A DNA stretch of 64,000 nucleotides from Rubrivivax sp. (GCA_026125665.1 JAHCKS010000004.1:62001-126000); one strand, 5' to 3'. Shown: positions 1 to 12,032, numbered from the stretch's first letter. Made by a program: numbers and translations. The notes: generated from the sequence alone by a model not told the origin.

Positions 1-78
1 CCACGACTGGTGGCGCGCGTGGCCTGAAGGGATGACACCGCGTTGCGCCCCCGCACCGTCGGCGCGCCATCCGGGACT

Positions 79-126
79 ACACTAGGGATAGTGCCTTGAT
101 GGGGGCCGAGACCCCATATATAGTGC
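79..126 (+). promoter_or_regulatory. nrdA promoter with paired NrdR boxes
   Basis: Two 16-bp sites resemble the NrdR box (consensus ACACWATATATWGTGT): 79-94 reads acactagggatagtgc (12/16) and 111-126 reads accccatatatagtgc (13/16). Their starts are 32 bp apart, about three helical turns, the usual spacing for cooperative NrdR binding. A sigma-70 promoter lies between and under them: TTGATG at 96-101, a 17-bp spacer, and TATAGT at 119-124, so box 2 covers the -10 element. NrdR is the Zn-finger/ATP-cone repressor that senses dATP/ATP and represses ribonucleotide reductase operons. Bases 2-85 are open in one frame ending TAG and could be the tail of an upstream gene, but that is too short to identify. 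Confidence 0.7.
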
Positions 127-455
127 CTTCGGGCGTCACGAAGCATATCGCCGGATTCGCTGCAACGTTGGGGCGGCGCGTCCCGGAACGGTCGACAGAA
201 CGGTCCGTGCTCGCGGGCACAGGAACCGCCGGACCGGTCGGCGACCCGAGACGAGCCGAGGCCGTCGGCCCGCTGTCGAAGCGCCGTCTTTGTTGGCGCT
301 TGAGCCAAGAGCCACGCCCTGGAGGTTCGCGCCCGCATCCATGTTCATCGCTGCCACGCGTTCGGCGGCCATGCCGCCGCAACGTGTGCGCGAGGCGACG
401 CCTTCCGAGCCCGACCTGTACATCCACTGCCCCAAGCCAAGAGAGAGGAACCTGC
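127..455 (+). other. long untranslated leader of nrdA
   Basis: If transcription starts near 131, about 325 nt precede the nrdA ATG. No convincing gene is seen; an in-frame upstream extension to 96 is open but has no family similarity and overlaps the promoter. The leader holds several GC-rich inverted stretches and, at 303-318, a sequence matching the B12-box consensus at 13 of 16 positions. The other conserved blocks of a cobalamin riboswitch are not recognisable. A purine-rich ribosome-binding site (gagagaggaa, 441-450) closes it. Confidence 0.4.
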
Positions 456-3380
<2,925 letters not shown>

Positions 3381-3534
3381 CGGCGCGTGGGTCCGGGGCC
3401 CGGCGACATCGAGTCCAACTGGTGAACACCGAGCGCTCGGCGTCGACATCGCGCGTGCATGCGACGACCCGTTCGAGCCGCATGCATGCGATGCGACGCC
3501 GCAACAACATGAGGCCGCTCATGTCAACTAGTGC

Positions 3535-3563
3535 TTGGTGTTCTCGCACAACACTTGGATAAT
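3535..3563 (+). promoter_or_regulatory. putative nrdB promoter
   Basis: TTGGTG at 3535-3540, a 17-bp spacer and GATAAT at 3558-3563 form a good sigma-70 match. Transcription would start about 3570, leaving a leader of roughly 17 nt carrying the ribosome-binding site gcaggaag (3572-3579). This would let nrdB be made apart from nrdA. No clear NrdR box overlaps it. The rest of the 206-bp nrdA-nrdB gap shows nothing recognisable. Confidence 0.5.
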
Positions 3564-3586
3564 TCCGAACTGCAGGAAGCACTCAC

Positions 3587-4798
3587 ATGCTGGTCTGGGA
3601 AGAAGACGCACGCACTCCGATCACCCACGCGCCCTCCAACAACCCGAGGAGCGCGCCAGCGTCCCCTTCGCTTCTTGCCGCGTCGGCCGTGCCGGCCTTG
3701 CAGTCGGCGGTGCCTGCCACCGCAAGAGAGCGGCTCACGGCGGTGGCGTCGAAACCGGCCTCCGCACCCGCATCGGCGCAGCGCCGGGTCAACGCGGCGG
3801 ACAAACGCATCATCAACGGCCAGACCGACGTCAACCAGCTCGTCCCCTTCAAGTACAAGTGGGCCTGGGAGAAGTACCTCGCCACCTGCGCCAACCACTG
3901 GATGCCGCAGGAGGTGAGCATGTCGCGCGACATCGCCACCTGGAAGGACCCGAACGGCCTGACCGAAGACGAGCGCCGCATCATCAAGCGCAACCTCGGC
4001 TTCTTCGTCACCGCCGACTCCCTGGCCGCCAACAACATCGTGCTCGGCACCTACCGGCACATTACGGCGCCCGAGTGCCGCCAGTTCCTGCTGCGCCAGG
4101 CGTTCGAGGAGGCGATCCACACCCACGCCTACCAGTACATCGTCGAGAGCCTGGGCCTGGACGAAGGCGAGATCTTCAACGCCTACCACGAGGTGCAGTC
4201 GATCCGCGACAAGGACGAGTTCCTGATCCCGTTCATCGACGCGATCATGGACCCCGGCTTCCGCACCGGCACGCCGCAGGCCGACCAGACGCTGCTGAAG
4301 AGCCTGATCGTCTTCGCCTGCCTGATGGAGGGCCTGTTCTTCTACGTCGGCTTCACGCAGATCCTGGCGCTCGGCCGGCAGAACAAGATGACGGGCGCGG
4401 CCGAGCAGTACCAGTACATCCTGCGCGACGAATCGATGCACTGCAACTTCGGCATCGACCTCATCAACCAGATCAAGCTCGAGAACCCGCACCTGTGGAC
4501 GGCCGAGTTCAAGGCCGAGGTGAAGGCGCTGTTCCTGAAGGCCGTCGATCTCGAGTACCGCTACGCCGAGGACACCATGCCGCGCGGCGTGCTCGGCCTG
4601 AACGCCTCGATGTTCAAGGGCTACCTGCGCTACATCGCCAACCGGCGAGCGACGCAGATCGGCCTGGAGGCGCTGTTCCCGAACGAGGAGAACCCGTTCC
4701 CCTGGATGAGCGAGATGATCGACCTGAAGAAGGAGCGCAACTTCTTCGAGACGCGGGTCATCGATTACCAGACCGGCGGCGCGCTGGCATGGGACTGA
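3587..4798 (+). CDS. nrdB: ribonucleoside-diphosphate reductase, beta subunit (class Ia)
   Basis: Radical-generating small subunit (403 aa), a ferritin-like di-iron protein that forms a tyrosyl radical used by NrdA. Metal-ligand motifs run in order: the Asp/Glu helix [25 protein letters not shown] (Glu, His, and the Tyr four residues after the His that carries the radical in this family), [10 protein letters not shown] (Glu) and [10 protein letters not shown] (Glu, His). The first 70 residues are Ala/Pro-rich and poorly conserved, as in other Burkholderiales NrdB. The C-terminal tail ends TGGALAWD, the region that docks NrdB onto NrdA. ATG 3587 follows gcaggaag at good spacing. Confidence 0.97.
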   Translation: MLVWEEDARTPITHAPSNNPRSAPASPSLLAASAVPALQSAVPATARERLTAVASKPASAPASAQRRVNAADKRIINGQTDVNQLVPFKYKWAWEKYLATCANHWMPQEVSMSRDIATWKDPNGLTEDERRIIKRNLGFFVTADSLAANNIVLGTYRHITAPECRQFLLRQAFEEAIHTHAYQYIVESLGLDEGEIFNAYHEVQSIRDKDEFLIPFIDAIMDPGFRTGTPQADQTLLKSLIVFACLMEGLFFYVGFTQILALGRQNKMTGAAEQYQYILRDESMHCNFGIDLINQIKLENPHLWTAEFKAEVKALFLKAVDLEYRYAEDTMPRGVLGLNASMFKGYLRYIANRRATQIGLEALFPNEENPFPWMSEMIDLKKERNFFETRVIDYQTGGALAWD

Positions 4799-5093
4799 CA
4801 CCGCAGTGCCCATGACCGACGTCTCGCCCAAACGTCCGCCACCGCCGCGCCAGGCGCCGGCGAGCGGGCGCCACTGAGAGATCAAGAATGGCGGAACACG
4901 GCTGGCCGAAGAGCCTTCGCCGCCCCGGCGCCGACGAGGCATCGGGAGCAGGAGCCGGGTCCGCAGCCCCATTCACTGCACCGGGGCTGCCAACAAGAGG
5001 CCCACGGGCCACGCAGGCAGACCAGCGGGCAGTGAATCTCCGGGCGGCATCCAGCCGTACGGAGCCTTTTGCAACTTGATCAAGGAGATCGTC

Positions 5094-5513
5094 ATGGCAA
5101 CTGCGAAGAAAGCTGCGAAGAAGGCCGCGAAGAAAGCGCCCGCCAAGAAGGCCGCGAAGAAGGCCACGAAGAAGGCGCCGGCCAAGAAGGCCGCGGCGAA
5201 GAAGGCCCCGGCCAAGAAGGCGGCCGCCAAGAAGGCCCCTGCCCGCAAGGCTGCGGCCAAGAAGGCCCCGGCCAAGAAGGCAGCGAAGAAGGCGGCCAAG
5301 AAGGCCCCGGCCAAGAAGGCCGCCAAGAAGAAGGCGCCAGCGAAGAAGGCGGCTGCGAAGAAGTCGACGAAGCGGCCGGCGACAAAGAAGGCGGCGGCCA
5401 AGAAGGCGGCCAAGAAGCCCGCTGCCCCGACTGCCCCTGCGGCCCCGGCACCGGCGAAGACCACCTTGAATCCAGCGGCCGCTTGGCCGTTTCCCACTGG
5501 GAACAAGCCGTAG
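5094..5513 (+). CDS. histone H1-like Lys/Ala-rich DNA-binding protein
   Basis: A 139-aa, extremely basic, low-complexity protein built almost wholly of [12 protein letters not shown]-type repeats, with a short less basic tail (WPFPTGNKP). This is the AlgP/BpH1/Hc1 class of bacterial histone H1-like proteins, which resemble the C-terminal tail of eukaryotic H1, bind DNA and compact the nucleoid. The ATG at 5094 has a strong ribosome-binding site (aaggag, 5082-5087). The gene is followed at once by a rho-independent terminator, so it is probably monocistronic. The 295 bp between nrdB and this gene hold only an unsupported 63-codon frame. Repeat number in such genes varies between strains. Confidence 0.9.
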   Translation: MATAKKAAKKAAKKAPAKKAAKKATKKAPAKKAAAKKAPAKKAAAKKAPARKAAAKKAPAKKAAKKAAKKAPAKKAAKKKAPAKKAAAKKSTKRPATKKAAAKKAAKKPAAPTAPAAPAPAKTTLNPAAAWPFPTGNKP

Positions 5514-5547
5514 CGATTCAGCCGCCACCTAGGGCGTCACGCCCTCG

Positions 5548-5573
5548 GGGCCCGGCATGGCCGGGCCCTTTTT
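5548..5573 (+). terminator. rho-independent terminator after the histone-like gene
   Basis: A perfect 9-bp stem (gggcccggc at 5548-5556, gccgggccc at 5560-5568) with a 3-nt loop is followed by five T. It separates the histone-like gene from the AT-richer gene and purE downstream. Confidence 0.9.
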
Positions 5574-5645
5574 CATTCGTAGCCGATTTCAGGCTCTGCC
5601 GCGTTCTGTCAGAGAATTGCGGATGCATCGGTGAACGAGGCGACG

Positions 5646-6782
5646 ATGTCCAAACTTCTCGCTACCCTCGACGCGCAGATTGCAGCTGCCGCAAGTGAGA
5701 CGGTTCGCGGGGAACTCCTCGCTAAGAGGGCGGGCTATCTCGCTCGAGTTGGCTCATTCGATGAGGCCCGCAACGCGATCGCTAGCCTCCGGGAGACGTT
5801 CTCGGATGGACGAAGTCCGACCGTCTCTATATGGATCATGTTGGCGGAGGGCCTTCTTCACACCTTCAGTGAGATGTCCGACAAGGGGGCTGACCGCATC
5901 ATGCGCGCGCACGCCCTAGCAAGCGTTACGCGTGACCGATCCCTCATTGCCGCCACTTCAGCGTGGCGCGCGTTCACGCAGTCTGAGCGCTCCGAGTTTC
6001 GCGGCATGGTCAGGTCGATCAATGACGCGTTCGCGAACTCAGACTCGGCCGACCATGAAATCCTCGCACGCCTATACATGATCGTCGCGAACGCCCGGAT
6101 GTCAGTCGGAGAGCGAGCGTCTGCGAACGAGCTCTACATGTTTAGTAGACACCACGCGCTCGAATGTGGAGACCAAGCTGCGATCGACGCGCTCATCTAC
6201 AACAAGGCTGCCTTCGCTCTCGCTTGGCTTCGCGCTCGGATGTGCTTCGGTGAGCGAGACTCGCAGCAACTGCGCCAACTCCGCGGCGAGTTGGCCTCTG
6301 CGAAGACTTATCAGCAGATGGCGAAGGTGTCCGCCCTCAGCAACTTCGTGTACCTCTGGGAGGCGCGTCTCCACCTTCTGGCAGAAGACTACGTTGCTGC
6401 GATCGAGGGACTGAGTCGCGTCCGCACGATGCAGCCCTTCGCGAGGTACAACTTCCACCAATCGCTAGTCGATCTAGAGATTGCCTACTGCCACAGCCGG
6501 CAGGGACGCAGCGACCTGATCACGCCGGAACTCCAGGAGGCGATCCAAGCCGATTTGAGCGGACTTCACGATGACGACAGACTCGTCGTTGCTTGGCTGC
6601 GCAACGAGCTAGTTCAGGGGCTGCCAGCACTTGGAGACGCCCAGTCAGCGGCGGCAGAGCTAACGGCGCGAAAGGATGAGTTCACTAAGCACTGCGAGGA
6701 GATCCGCTCGGCCATGGAGGGCCTCGGCGCACATCCGCACATCGCTCGCCCAGTGATCGCCCAAGTCAGAGCGCGGCAATGA
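5646..6782 (+). CDS. hypothetical all-helical (TPR-like) protein of atypical composition
   Basis: A 378-aa protein I cannot assign to a named family. It is predicted to be almost entirely alpha-helical, with repeated Ala/Leu helix-turn-helix units ([53 protein letters not shown]) suggesting a tetratricopeptide-like superhelix, hence perhaps a scaffold or regulator. There is no signal peptide or membrane segment. Its base composition is clearly lower in GC than both neighbours and uses codons such as CTA, GCT and ACT that are rare elsewhere here, which suggests recent acquisition. ATG 5646 is preferred (gagg at 5637-5640) over the upstream GTG at 5631. Its stop overlaps the purE start (ATGA), so it is translationally coupled to the purine genes. 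Confidence 0.75.
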   Translation: MSKLLATLDAQIAAAASETVRGELLAKRAGYLARVGSFDEARNAIASLRETFSDGRSPTVSIWIMLAEGLLHTFSEMSDKGADRIMRAHALASVTRDRSLIAATSAWRAFTQSERSEFRGMVRSINDAFANSDSADHEILARLYMIVANARMSVGERASANELYMFSRHHALECGDQAAIDALIYNKAAFALAWLRARMCFGERDSQQLRQLRGELASAKTYQQMAKVSALSNFVYLWEARLHLLAEDYVAAIEGLSRVRTMQPFARYNFHQSLVDLEIAYCHSRQGRSDLITPELQEAIQADLSGLHDDDRLVVAWLRNELVQGLPALGDAQSAAAELTARKDEFTKHCEEIRSAMEGLGAHPHIARPVIAQVRARQ

Positions 6783-7285
6783 TGCATGTATCGCCGCCAC
6801 CGATTGCCCTCCTCATGGGCTCCTCATCCGACTGGGACACCCTGCGCGCCGCCGCCGAGATCCTCGACGAACTGGGGCTCGGATACGAGGCGCGAGTCGT
6901 GTCCGCCCATCGAATGCCGGACGACATGTTCCGCTTCGCCGAGCAAGCGGAGGCCCGCGGCCTGCGCGTGATCATTGCCGGTGCCGGCGGCGCGGCGCAT
7001 CTCCCCGGCATGCTGGCGGCGAAGACCCCGGTGCCCGTGCTCGGCGTGCCGGTGCCGAGCCGCCACCTGAGCGGCCTCGACTCGCTCTACTCGATCGTGC
7101 AGATGCCCAAGGGCATCCCGGTGGCCACCTTCGCCATCGGCGCGGCCGGCGCTGCCAACGCGGCGCTGTTCGCGGCAGCGATGCTCGCGCACGACGACGC
7201 GGCGCTGCGGCAACGCCTGCATGACTTCCGCGCCCGGCAGACGGAAGCCGCGCGGGCGATGACGCAGGACCTCACGCCGCGATGA
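6779..7285 (+). CDS. purE: N5-carboxyaminoimidazole ribonucleotide mutase
   Basis: A 168-aa class I PurE, interconverting N5-CAIR and CAIR in de novo purine synthesis. It carries the family signature MGSSSDW, then [10 protein letters not shown] and the Gly-rich [14 protein letters not shown] loop, which form the active site at the octamer interface. The ATG overlaps the stop of the preceding gene, and the PurE stop overlaps the purK ATG, so the set is translationally coupled. A second ATG at 6782 is equally possible and would shorten the protein by one residue. Confidence 0.96.
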   Translation: MMHVSPPPIALLMGSSSDWDTLRAAAEILDELGLGYEARVVSAHRMPDDMFRFAEQAEARGLRVIIAGAGGAAHLPGMLAAKTPVPVLGVPVPSRHLSGLDSLYSIVQMPKGIPVATFAIGAAGAANAALFAAAMLAHDDAALRQRLHDFRARQTEAARAMTQDLTPR

Positions 7286-8469
7286 CCGCGGCCGCGCTGC
7301 GGGTTCCGACGCGACCGGCGCGCCTCGGCATGCTCGGCGGTGGCCAGCTCGGCCGCATGTTCGTGCACGCCGCGCAGCGCCTGGGTCACCACGTGACGGT
7401 GCTCGATCACGATCCTGCCAGCCCCGCCGCCGCCGCGGCCGACGCACACGTGCGCGGCGCCTACGACGACGAGCGGGCCCTGGCCGCGCTGGCGCAGGCC
7501 TGCGATGCAGTGAGCACCGAGTTCGAGAACGTGCCGGCATCGGCGCTGCGCTGGCTGGCCGAGCACGGCTGCCGGGTCGCGCCGGGCGCCGATGCCGTGG
7601 CGGTGTGCCAGCACCGGCTGCGCGAGAAGGAGCTGTTCGAGCGAGCCGGCGTGCCGTGCGCGGCGCATGCCCGCATCGCGAGCGATGCGGACTGCGCCGA
7701 TGCCCGCGTCGGCCCGCTGCTGCCCGGCATCCTGAAGACGGCCACGCTCGGCTACGACGGCAAGGGCCAGGTCGCGGTCGGCACGCGGGCCGAGCTCGCC
7801 GGCGCCTTCACGGCGTTGCACGGCGCCGAATGCGTCCTGGAGAAGCGGCTGGCGCTTGCCGGCGAGCTGAGCGTGATCATCGCGCGCGGCCCGGCGGGCG
7901 ATGTCGTGCACCTGCCGGTGCAGGCCAACGTCCACCGCTGCGGCATCCTCGCGGTCACCGAGGTCCCGGCCCCCGGCCTCGTGCCTGCTGTCGCCGATGC
8001 GGCCGTCGCCCACGCGCGGCGGCTGGCCGAAGCGCTCGGTTATGTCGGCGTGCTCTGCGTCGAGTTCTTCCTGCTCGCCGACGGCAGCCTGGTCGCCAAC
8101 GAGATGGCGCCACGCCCGCACAACTCGGGCCACTACAGCATCGACGCCTGCGACGTCTCGCAGTTCGAGCTGCAGGTGCGCACGATGCTCGACCTGCCGC
8201 TGGTGCCGCCGCGCCAGCATTCGTTCGCGGTCATGCTCAATCTGCTCGGCGACCTGTGGCTCGATGGGCGCTCGGGCGCCGCGGCCGAGCCCGACTGGGC
8301 CGGCCCGCTGAGGCTGCCCGGCGTGCACCTGCACCTCTACGGCAAGCACGAAGCGCGGCGCGGGCGCAAGATGGGCCATCTCACGGTGACGGCCGCCACC
8401 GCGGCGGCGGCACGGGACGTGGCCAACGAGGCAGCGCGCCGCCTGGGCCTGCCGCTGCTGCCGACGTGA
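7282..8469 (+). CDS. purK: N5-carboxyaminoimidazole ribonucleotide synthase
   Basis: A 395-aa ATP-grasp enzyme converting AIR, bicarbonate and ATP to N5-CAIR, the substrate of PurE. The N-terminal dinucleotide-like fold begins [12 protein letters not shown]. The ATP-grasp core contains [13 protein letters not shown] and the metal-binding segment [18 protein letters not shown]. The C-terminal lid domain ([20 protein letters not shown]) is complete. It overlaps purE by 4 bp and its TGA is shared with the GTG start of the next gene. Confidence 0.96.
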   Translation: MTAAALRVPTRPARLGMLGGGQLGRMFVHAAQRLGHHVTVLDHDPASPAAAAADAHVRGAYDDERALAALAQACDAVSTEFENVPASALRWLAEHGCRVAPGADAVAVCQHRLREKELFERAGVPCAAHARIASDADCADARVGPLLPGILKTATLGYDGKGQVAVGTRAELAGAFTALHGAECVLEKRLALAGELSVIIARGPAGDVVHLPVQANVHRCGILAVTEVPAPGLVPAVADAAVAHARRLAEALGYVGVLCVEFFLLADGSLVANEMAPRPHNSGHYSIDACDVSQFELQVRTMLDLPLVPPRQHSFAVMLNLLGDLWLDGRSGAAAEPDWAGPLRLPGVHLHLYGKHEARRGRKMGHLTVTAATAAAARDVANEAARRLGLPLLPT

Positions 8470-9485
8470 GCGAACGGCATCGGGTGGGCGAGGCCGAGGA
8501 GCTCGCCGAGGCGGCCGACGCGCTGGCCCGGGGTGAACTCGTCGCCATGCCCACGGAAACCGTCTACGGGCTCGCCGCGCGCGCCGACGACGACACCGCC
8601 GTCGCCCGCATCTTCGCCGCGAAGGGCCGGCCGAGCGATCACCCGCTCATCGTGCACGTGCCCGACCCGCAGCACGCCGAGGCCTTCGCCGCGCGCCTGC
8701 CCGATGCGGCACGCAGGCTCGTCGCCGCCTTCTGGCCGGGGCCGCTGACGCTCATCGTGCCGCGCCGACCAGGTGTCGCGGCCGCCGCGGCCGCGGGCCA
8801 GGCGAGCATCGGCCTGCGCATGCCCTCGCACCCGCTGGCGCTGGCGCTGCTGCGCGCGGCCGCCGCGCGGGGCGTGCCGGGCGTGGCCGCGCCCAGCGCC
8901 AACCGCTTCGGCCGCGTCAGCCCGACGCGCGCCGAACACGTGCGTGCCGAGTTCGGCCCGGCGCTGCGCATCGTCGACGGCGGCCCGTGCGAGGTCGGCA
9001 TCGAGTCGGCGATCGTCGACTGCACGCGTGATCCGCCCACGCTGCTGCGTCCGGGCCAGCTGGCGCAAGCGCGCATCGAGGCCGTGCTGGGCGGGCCGTT
9101 GGCCGAGCGCGATGCGCGATCACCTCGCGCGCCGGGCACGCTGGCCAGCCACTACGCGCCGCGCGCCGCGGTGCGCGTGTGGTCCACCGACGACCTGGCG
9201 CGCCGCGTCGGCCGGCCGCCCGAAGCGGCGGCCCGTGGTGCCGGGGGCGGCGGGGGCATCGGGGTATATTCCCGCCTCGTGCCCGCGGCCGGCTGGCTGC
9301 ATCGGCCGATGCCGGACGACGCCGACGCCGCGGCCAAGGACCTCTTCGCGGCCCTGCGCTGGTTCGACGACGCGCGCGCCGGCACCATCTGGCTCGAAGC
9401 GGTGCCGCCGGGCCCGGCCTGGGATGGCGTGCGCGACCGCATCCAGCGCGCCGCGGCCGCCGCCGACGAATCGCCCGGCGCCTGA
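8466..9485 (+). CDS. tsaC: L-threonylcarbamoyladenylate synthase (Sua5 type)
   Basis: A 339-aa Sua5/YrdC/YwlC protein making threonylcarbamoyl-AMP from Thr, bicarbonate and ATP, the first step of the tRNA t6A37 modification. The YrdC domain (about residues 10-200) shows MPTETVYGLAARADD, KGRPSDHPLIVH and APSANRFGRVSPT. The extra C-terminal Sua5 domain follows a linker with SPRAPGTLASHYAPRA, so this is the long form. The GTG start at 8466 overlaps the purK stop (GTGA) and gives the expected N-terminus. tsaB, acting later in the same pathway, lies 2.5 kb downstream. Confidence 0.92.
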   Translation: MSERHRVGEAEELAEAADALARGELVAMPTETVYGLAARADDDTAVARIFAAKGRPSDHPLIVHVPDPQHAEAFAARLPDAARRLVAAFWPGPLTLIVPRRPGVAAAAAAGQASIGLRMPSHPLALALLRAAAARGVPGVAAPSANRFGRVSPTRAEHVRAEFGPALRIVDGGPCEVGIESAIVDCTRDPPTLLRPGQLAQARIEAVLGGPLAERDARSPRAPGTLASHYAPRAAVRVWSTDDLARRVGRPPEAAARGAGGGGGIGVYSRLVPAAGWLHRPMPDDADAAAKDLFAALRWFDDARAGTIWLEAVPPGPAWDGVRDRIQRAAAAADESPGA

Positions 9486-9541
9486 CCCGTTCCTCCTGAA
9501 TCGGGGCCGATCGGCCCCTGCCGTCCACACCCGCGATCCCC

Positions 9542-10561
9542 ATGCCCCCGCCGATTCCCGCGCCACTCCCGTCCCCGGCCTCGCGCACGTGTGCACGCCG
9601 CCCGGCCCGCGCCGCGGCCGCCCTGTGCACCGCGCTGGCCGCCGCGGCGATGGCCGTTGCCGCCTGCGGCGGCGGCACGTCGCAGTACGACCCCTTCGTG
9701 CCGGGCCGCGTCATCGCCTTCGGCGACGAGGCGAGCGTGTTGACCACCGACGCGCCCGCCGGGCGCAACTACGGCATCAACGGCGTCGACACCAAGGGCA
9801 CCGACGACACGAGCGACGACACGCTGGACTGCGCGCTGCAGCCGAACTGGGTTCAGTCGCTGGCCGCGGCCTACGGGTACGTGTTCGCCGAGTGCAACCC
9901 GAACAACGCCGAGGTCAGGGCCCTCAACCGCGCCGCGCCGGGCGCGCGGGTCGCGGAAGTCGCGGCGCAGATCGACGCCGAAGTGGCCGCCGGCGGCTTC
10001 CGCGACAAGGACCTGGCGACGCTGATGGTCGGCGTCAACGACATCGTCGAGATCTACGGTCTCTACGACGGCAGCAACGAGGCGGCGCTCATCGCCGAGG
10101 CCGGCGCGCGCGGCCGCCGCGCCGGCGAGATCGTCAACCGCCTCATCGCGCTCGGCGCCAAGGTCGTCGTCTCCAACATCCCCGACCTCGGCTACACGCC
10201 GTACGCGGTGAGCGAGAACACCGCCAACCCGGGCAGCGACCGCGGCGGGCTGCTGTCGCGCCTTTCGACGGCGTTCAACGAGCAGCTCGGCATCACGATG
10301 CTCATCGACGGGCGCTTCGTGGCGCTGGTGCAGACCGACCAGCGCATCCTGCTGATGAACCGCCAGCCCGGCGCGTTCATCCTCGCCAACACCACCGACG
10401 TGGCCTGCGCCACGCCGCCGCCGGCGTGCACCAACAACACGCTCGTCGACGGTGCCACGCCGAACACCTACCTGTGGGCGGGGCCGCTGCTGCTGTCGGC
10501 GCGCGGGCATGCGGAGATCGCGGTGCTCGCCGTCACGCGGGCGCAGCGCAACCCCTTCTGA
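9542..10561 (+). CDS. GDSL/SGNH-like lipoprotein with altered catalytic block
   Basis: A 339-aa exported protein with a long N-terminal signal ending in a lipobox-like AVAAC (Cys42) followed by GGG. The fold looks like an SGNH hydrolase: block I near residue 60 (IAFGDEASVL), block III MVGVNDIVEIYG with the Asn, and a C-terminal SARGHAEIA with a possible catalytic His. The expected nucleophilic Ser of GDS is Glu63 here (GDE). It may therefore be a non-catalytic relative or use other chemistry. It stands alone between tsaC and a convergent gene. Confidence 0.75.
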   Translation: MPPPIPAPLPSPASRTCARRPARAAAALCTALAAAAMAVAACGGGTSQYDPFVPGRVIAFGDEASVLTTDAPAGRNYGINGVDTKGTDDTSDDTLDCALQPNWVQSLAAAYGYVFAECNPNNAEVRALNRAAPGARVAEVAAQIDAEVAAGGFRDKDLATLMVGVNDIVEIYGLYDGSNEAALIAEAGARGRRAGEIVNRLIALGAKVVVSNIPDLGYTPYAVSENTANPGSDRGGLLSRLSTAFNEQLGITMLIDGRFVALVQTDQRILLMNRQPGAFILANTTDVACATPPPACTNNTLVDGATPNTYLWAGPLLLSARGHAEIAVLAVTRAQRNPF

Positions 10562-10573
10562 CGGCAGCCCGGT

Positions 10574-10891
10574 TCAGCGCCCGGTGCCGCGCGATGGGGT
10601 CCGTTCGCGCGCACTTTGCGAGCGGTCCACCTGCACCTTCGTCACCAGGATCGTCGTCGCCAGCGCCAGCGTCACCGCGTTGGCGAGGATGACCGGCCAT
10701 TGCCCGATGACGATGCCGTACAGCAGCCACAGCGCCACGCCCAGCGTGAAGGCACCGTACATCGTGAGCGAGATGCCGCTGACGTCGCGCGTGCGCAGCG
10801 TCAGCACCGCCTGCGGCACGAAGGCCGACGTGGTGAGCAGGGCAGCGAGATAGCCCAGGGTCTCGGGCAGGCCGGGCAGGGTCGGGATCAT
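10574..10891 (-). CDS. SemiSWEET-family sugar transporter
   Basis: A 105-aa, three-helix MtN3/SWEET half-transporter, which works as a homodimer to move sugars by facilitated diffusion. The PQ-loop signature is in the first helix region (FVPQAVLTLRTRDVSGIS), followed by MYGAFTLGVALWLLYGI and a third hydrophobic helix. The start at 10891 places the first helix just inside the N-terminus. The frame is open further upstream, but that extension runs antisense into the divergent transporter gene. It is convergent with the GDSL-like gene, 12 bp away. Confidence 0.85.
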   Translation of the reverse strand: MIPTLPGLPETLGYLAALLTTSAFVPQAVLTLRTRDVSGISLTMYGAFTLGVALWLLYGIVIGQWPVILANAVTLALATTILVTKVQVDRSQSARERTPSRGTGR

Positions 10892-10937
10892 GGTGCGGCA
10901 GGGGCGGGCCAAGATGATCGCACGGCTAAACTGACGC

Positions 10938-12014
10938 ATGCCTGCGGTCTCGTCCAGGCCCACTGCAGCGCCTGCTCCGGCCGCAACGGCCGCCCCCGCG
11001 TCGGCGGCCGCGCTGGCGCGCGCCAGCGCCGTGGCCGTGCTGTGCATCTGGGTCAGCTTCATCCTCGTGGCGCGCGGCAGCGCGCGTGCCACGCTGTCGC
11101 CCTTCGACATCGCGTGGCTGCGCTTCGCCTTCTCCGGGCTGGTCGTGCTGCCGCTTGCCTGGCACTTGCGTCACCGCCTGATCGCCGGCCTGGCGAGCCT
11201 GCCGGCGCGCGAGCCGCTGCGTGTGGCCGATGCCGTCGCCGGTGCCGCCAGCCAGGCGCCCTGGCGCATCGCCCTGCGGCGCGCCGCCGCGCTCGGCCTG
11301 AGCGGCGGTGTCGGCTACAGCCTGCTCGCCTACAGCGGCTTCTTTCTCGCACCGGTGTCGCACGCGGCGGTGCTCCTGCCCGGCAGCCTGCCGTTGTGGA
11401 GCGCGCTGGGCGCGCTGGTGCTGCTGGGCGAACGACTGACGCTGGCGCGTCTCGCGGGTGTCGCGCTCATCCTCGCCGGCGGCGCCGCCGTGGCCGGCGC
11501 GAGCATCCTCGACACGTTCACCCACCCACAGGGGGGCGGCAGCACCTGGCGCGGCGACCTGCTCTTCGTTGCCGCCAGCATCACCTGGGCCCTGTACGGC
11601 GTGCTGTGCCGGCGCTGGCGCATCGGCGCCCTGCCGGCAACCGCCGCGGTGGCGCTGGTCAGCCTGGTGCTGTTCGTGCCGGGCTATGGGCTGGCGGTGG
11701 CCGCGGGGCTGGTGCCGAGCCAGCTCGCCGCGGCGCCCTGGCGCGAGATCGCCTTCCAGGCGGTCTACCAGGGTGGCCTGGCGATGCTGGTGGCCGGCTT
11801 CGCCTTCACGCAGGTGGTGTCGCACTACGGTCCGGTGCGCACGACGATGTTCACGGCCATCGTCCCGCCGCTGGCGGCGCTGGCGGCCGTGCCCGTTCTC
11901 GGCGAGCCGCTTGCCGCCTCGGCGCTGCTGGGGCTCGCGTGCGTGACGCTCGGCCTGCTCGTGGGCAGCGGCGCCATCGACGCCGGCTGGCCGCGGCCGC
12001 GGACGGCGCGTTGA
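10938..12014 (+). CDS. DMT-superfamily (EamA) transporter
   Basis: A 358-aa integral membrane protein with about ten hydrophobic helices in two EamA halves (roughly residues 30-185 and 195-340), the architecture of drug/metabolite exporters such as RhaT/YdcZ relatives. Typical signatures are WLRFAFSGLVVLPLAW in the first half and FTAIVPPLAALAAVPVLGE in the second. An Ala/Pro-rich cytoplasmic N-terminus of about 30 residues precedes the first helix. The substrate cannot be told from sequence. It is divergent from the SemiSWEET gene with only 46 bp between starts. Confidence 0.88.
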   Translation: MPAVSSRPTAAPAPAATAAPASAAALARASAVAVLCIWVSFILVARGSARATLSPFDIAWLRFAFSGLVVLPLAWHLRHRLIAGLASLPAREPLRVADAVAGAASQAPWRIALRRAAALGLSGGVGYSLLAYSGFFLAPVSHAAVLLPGSLPLWSALGALVLLGERLTLARLAGVALILAGGAAVAGASILDTFTHPQGGGSTWRGDLLFVAASITWALYGVLCRRWRIGALPATAAVALVSLVLFVPGYGLAVAAGLVPSQLAAAPWREIAFQAVYQGGLAMLVAGFAFTQVVSHYGPVRTTMFTAIVPPLAALAAVPVLGEPLAASALLGLACVTLGLLVGSGAIDAGWPRPRTAR

Positions 12015-12032
12015 GGGCGTCAGGGCGGCGGC

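Noticed and set aside
4888-5079. 63-codon frame between nrdB and the histone-like gene
   Set aside because: No ribosome-binding site, low-complexity composition and no family resemblance.
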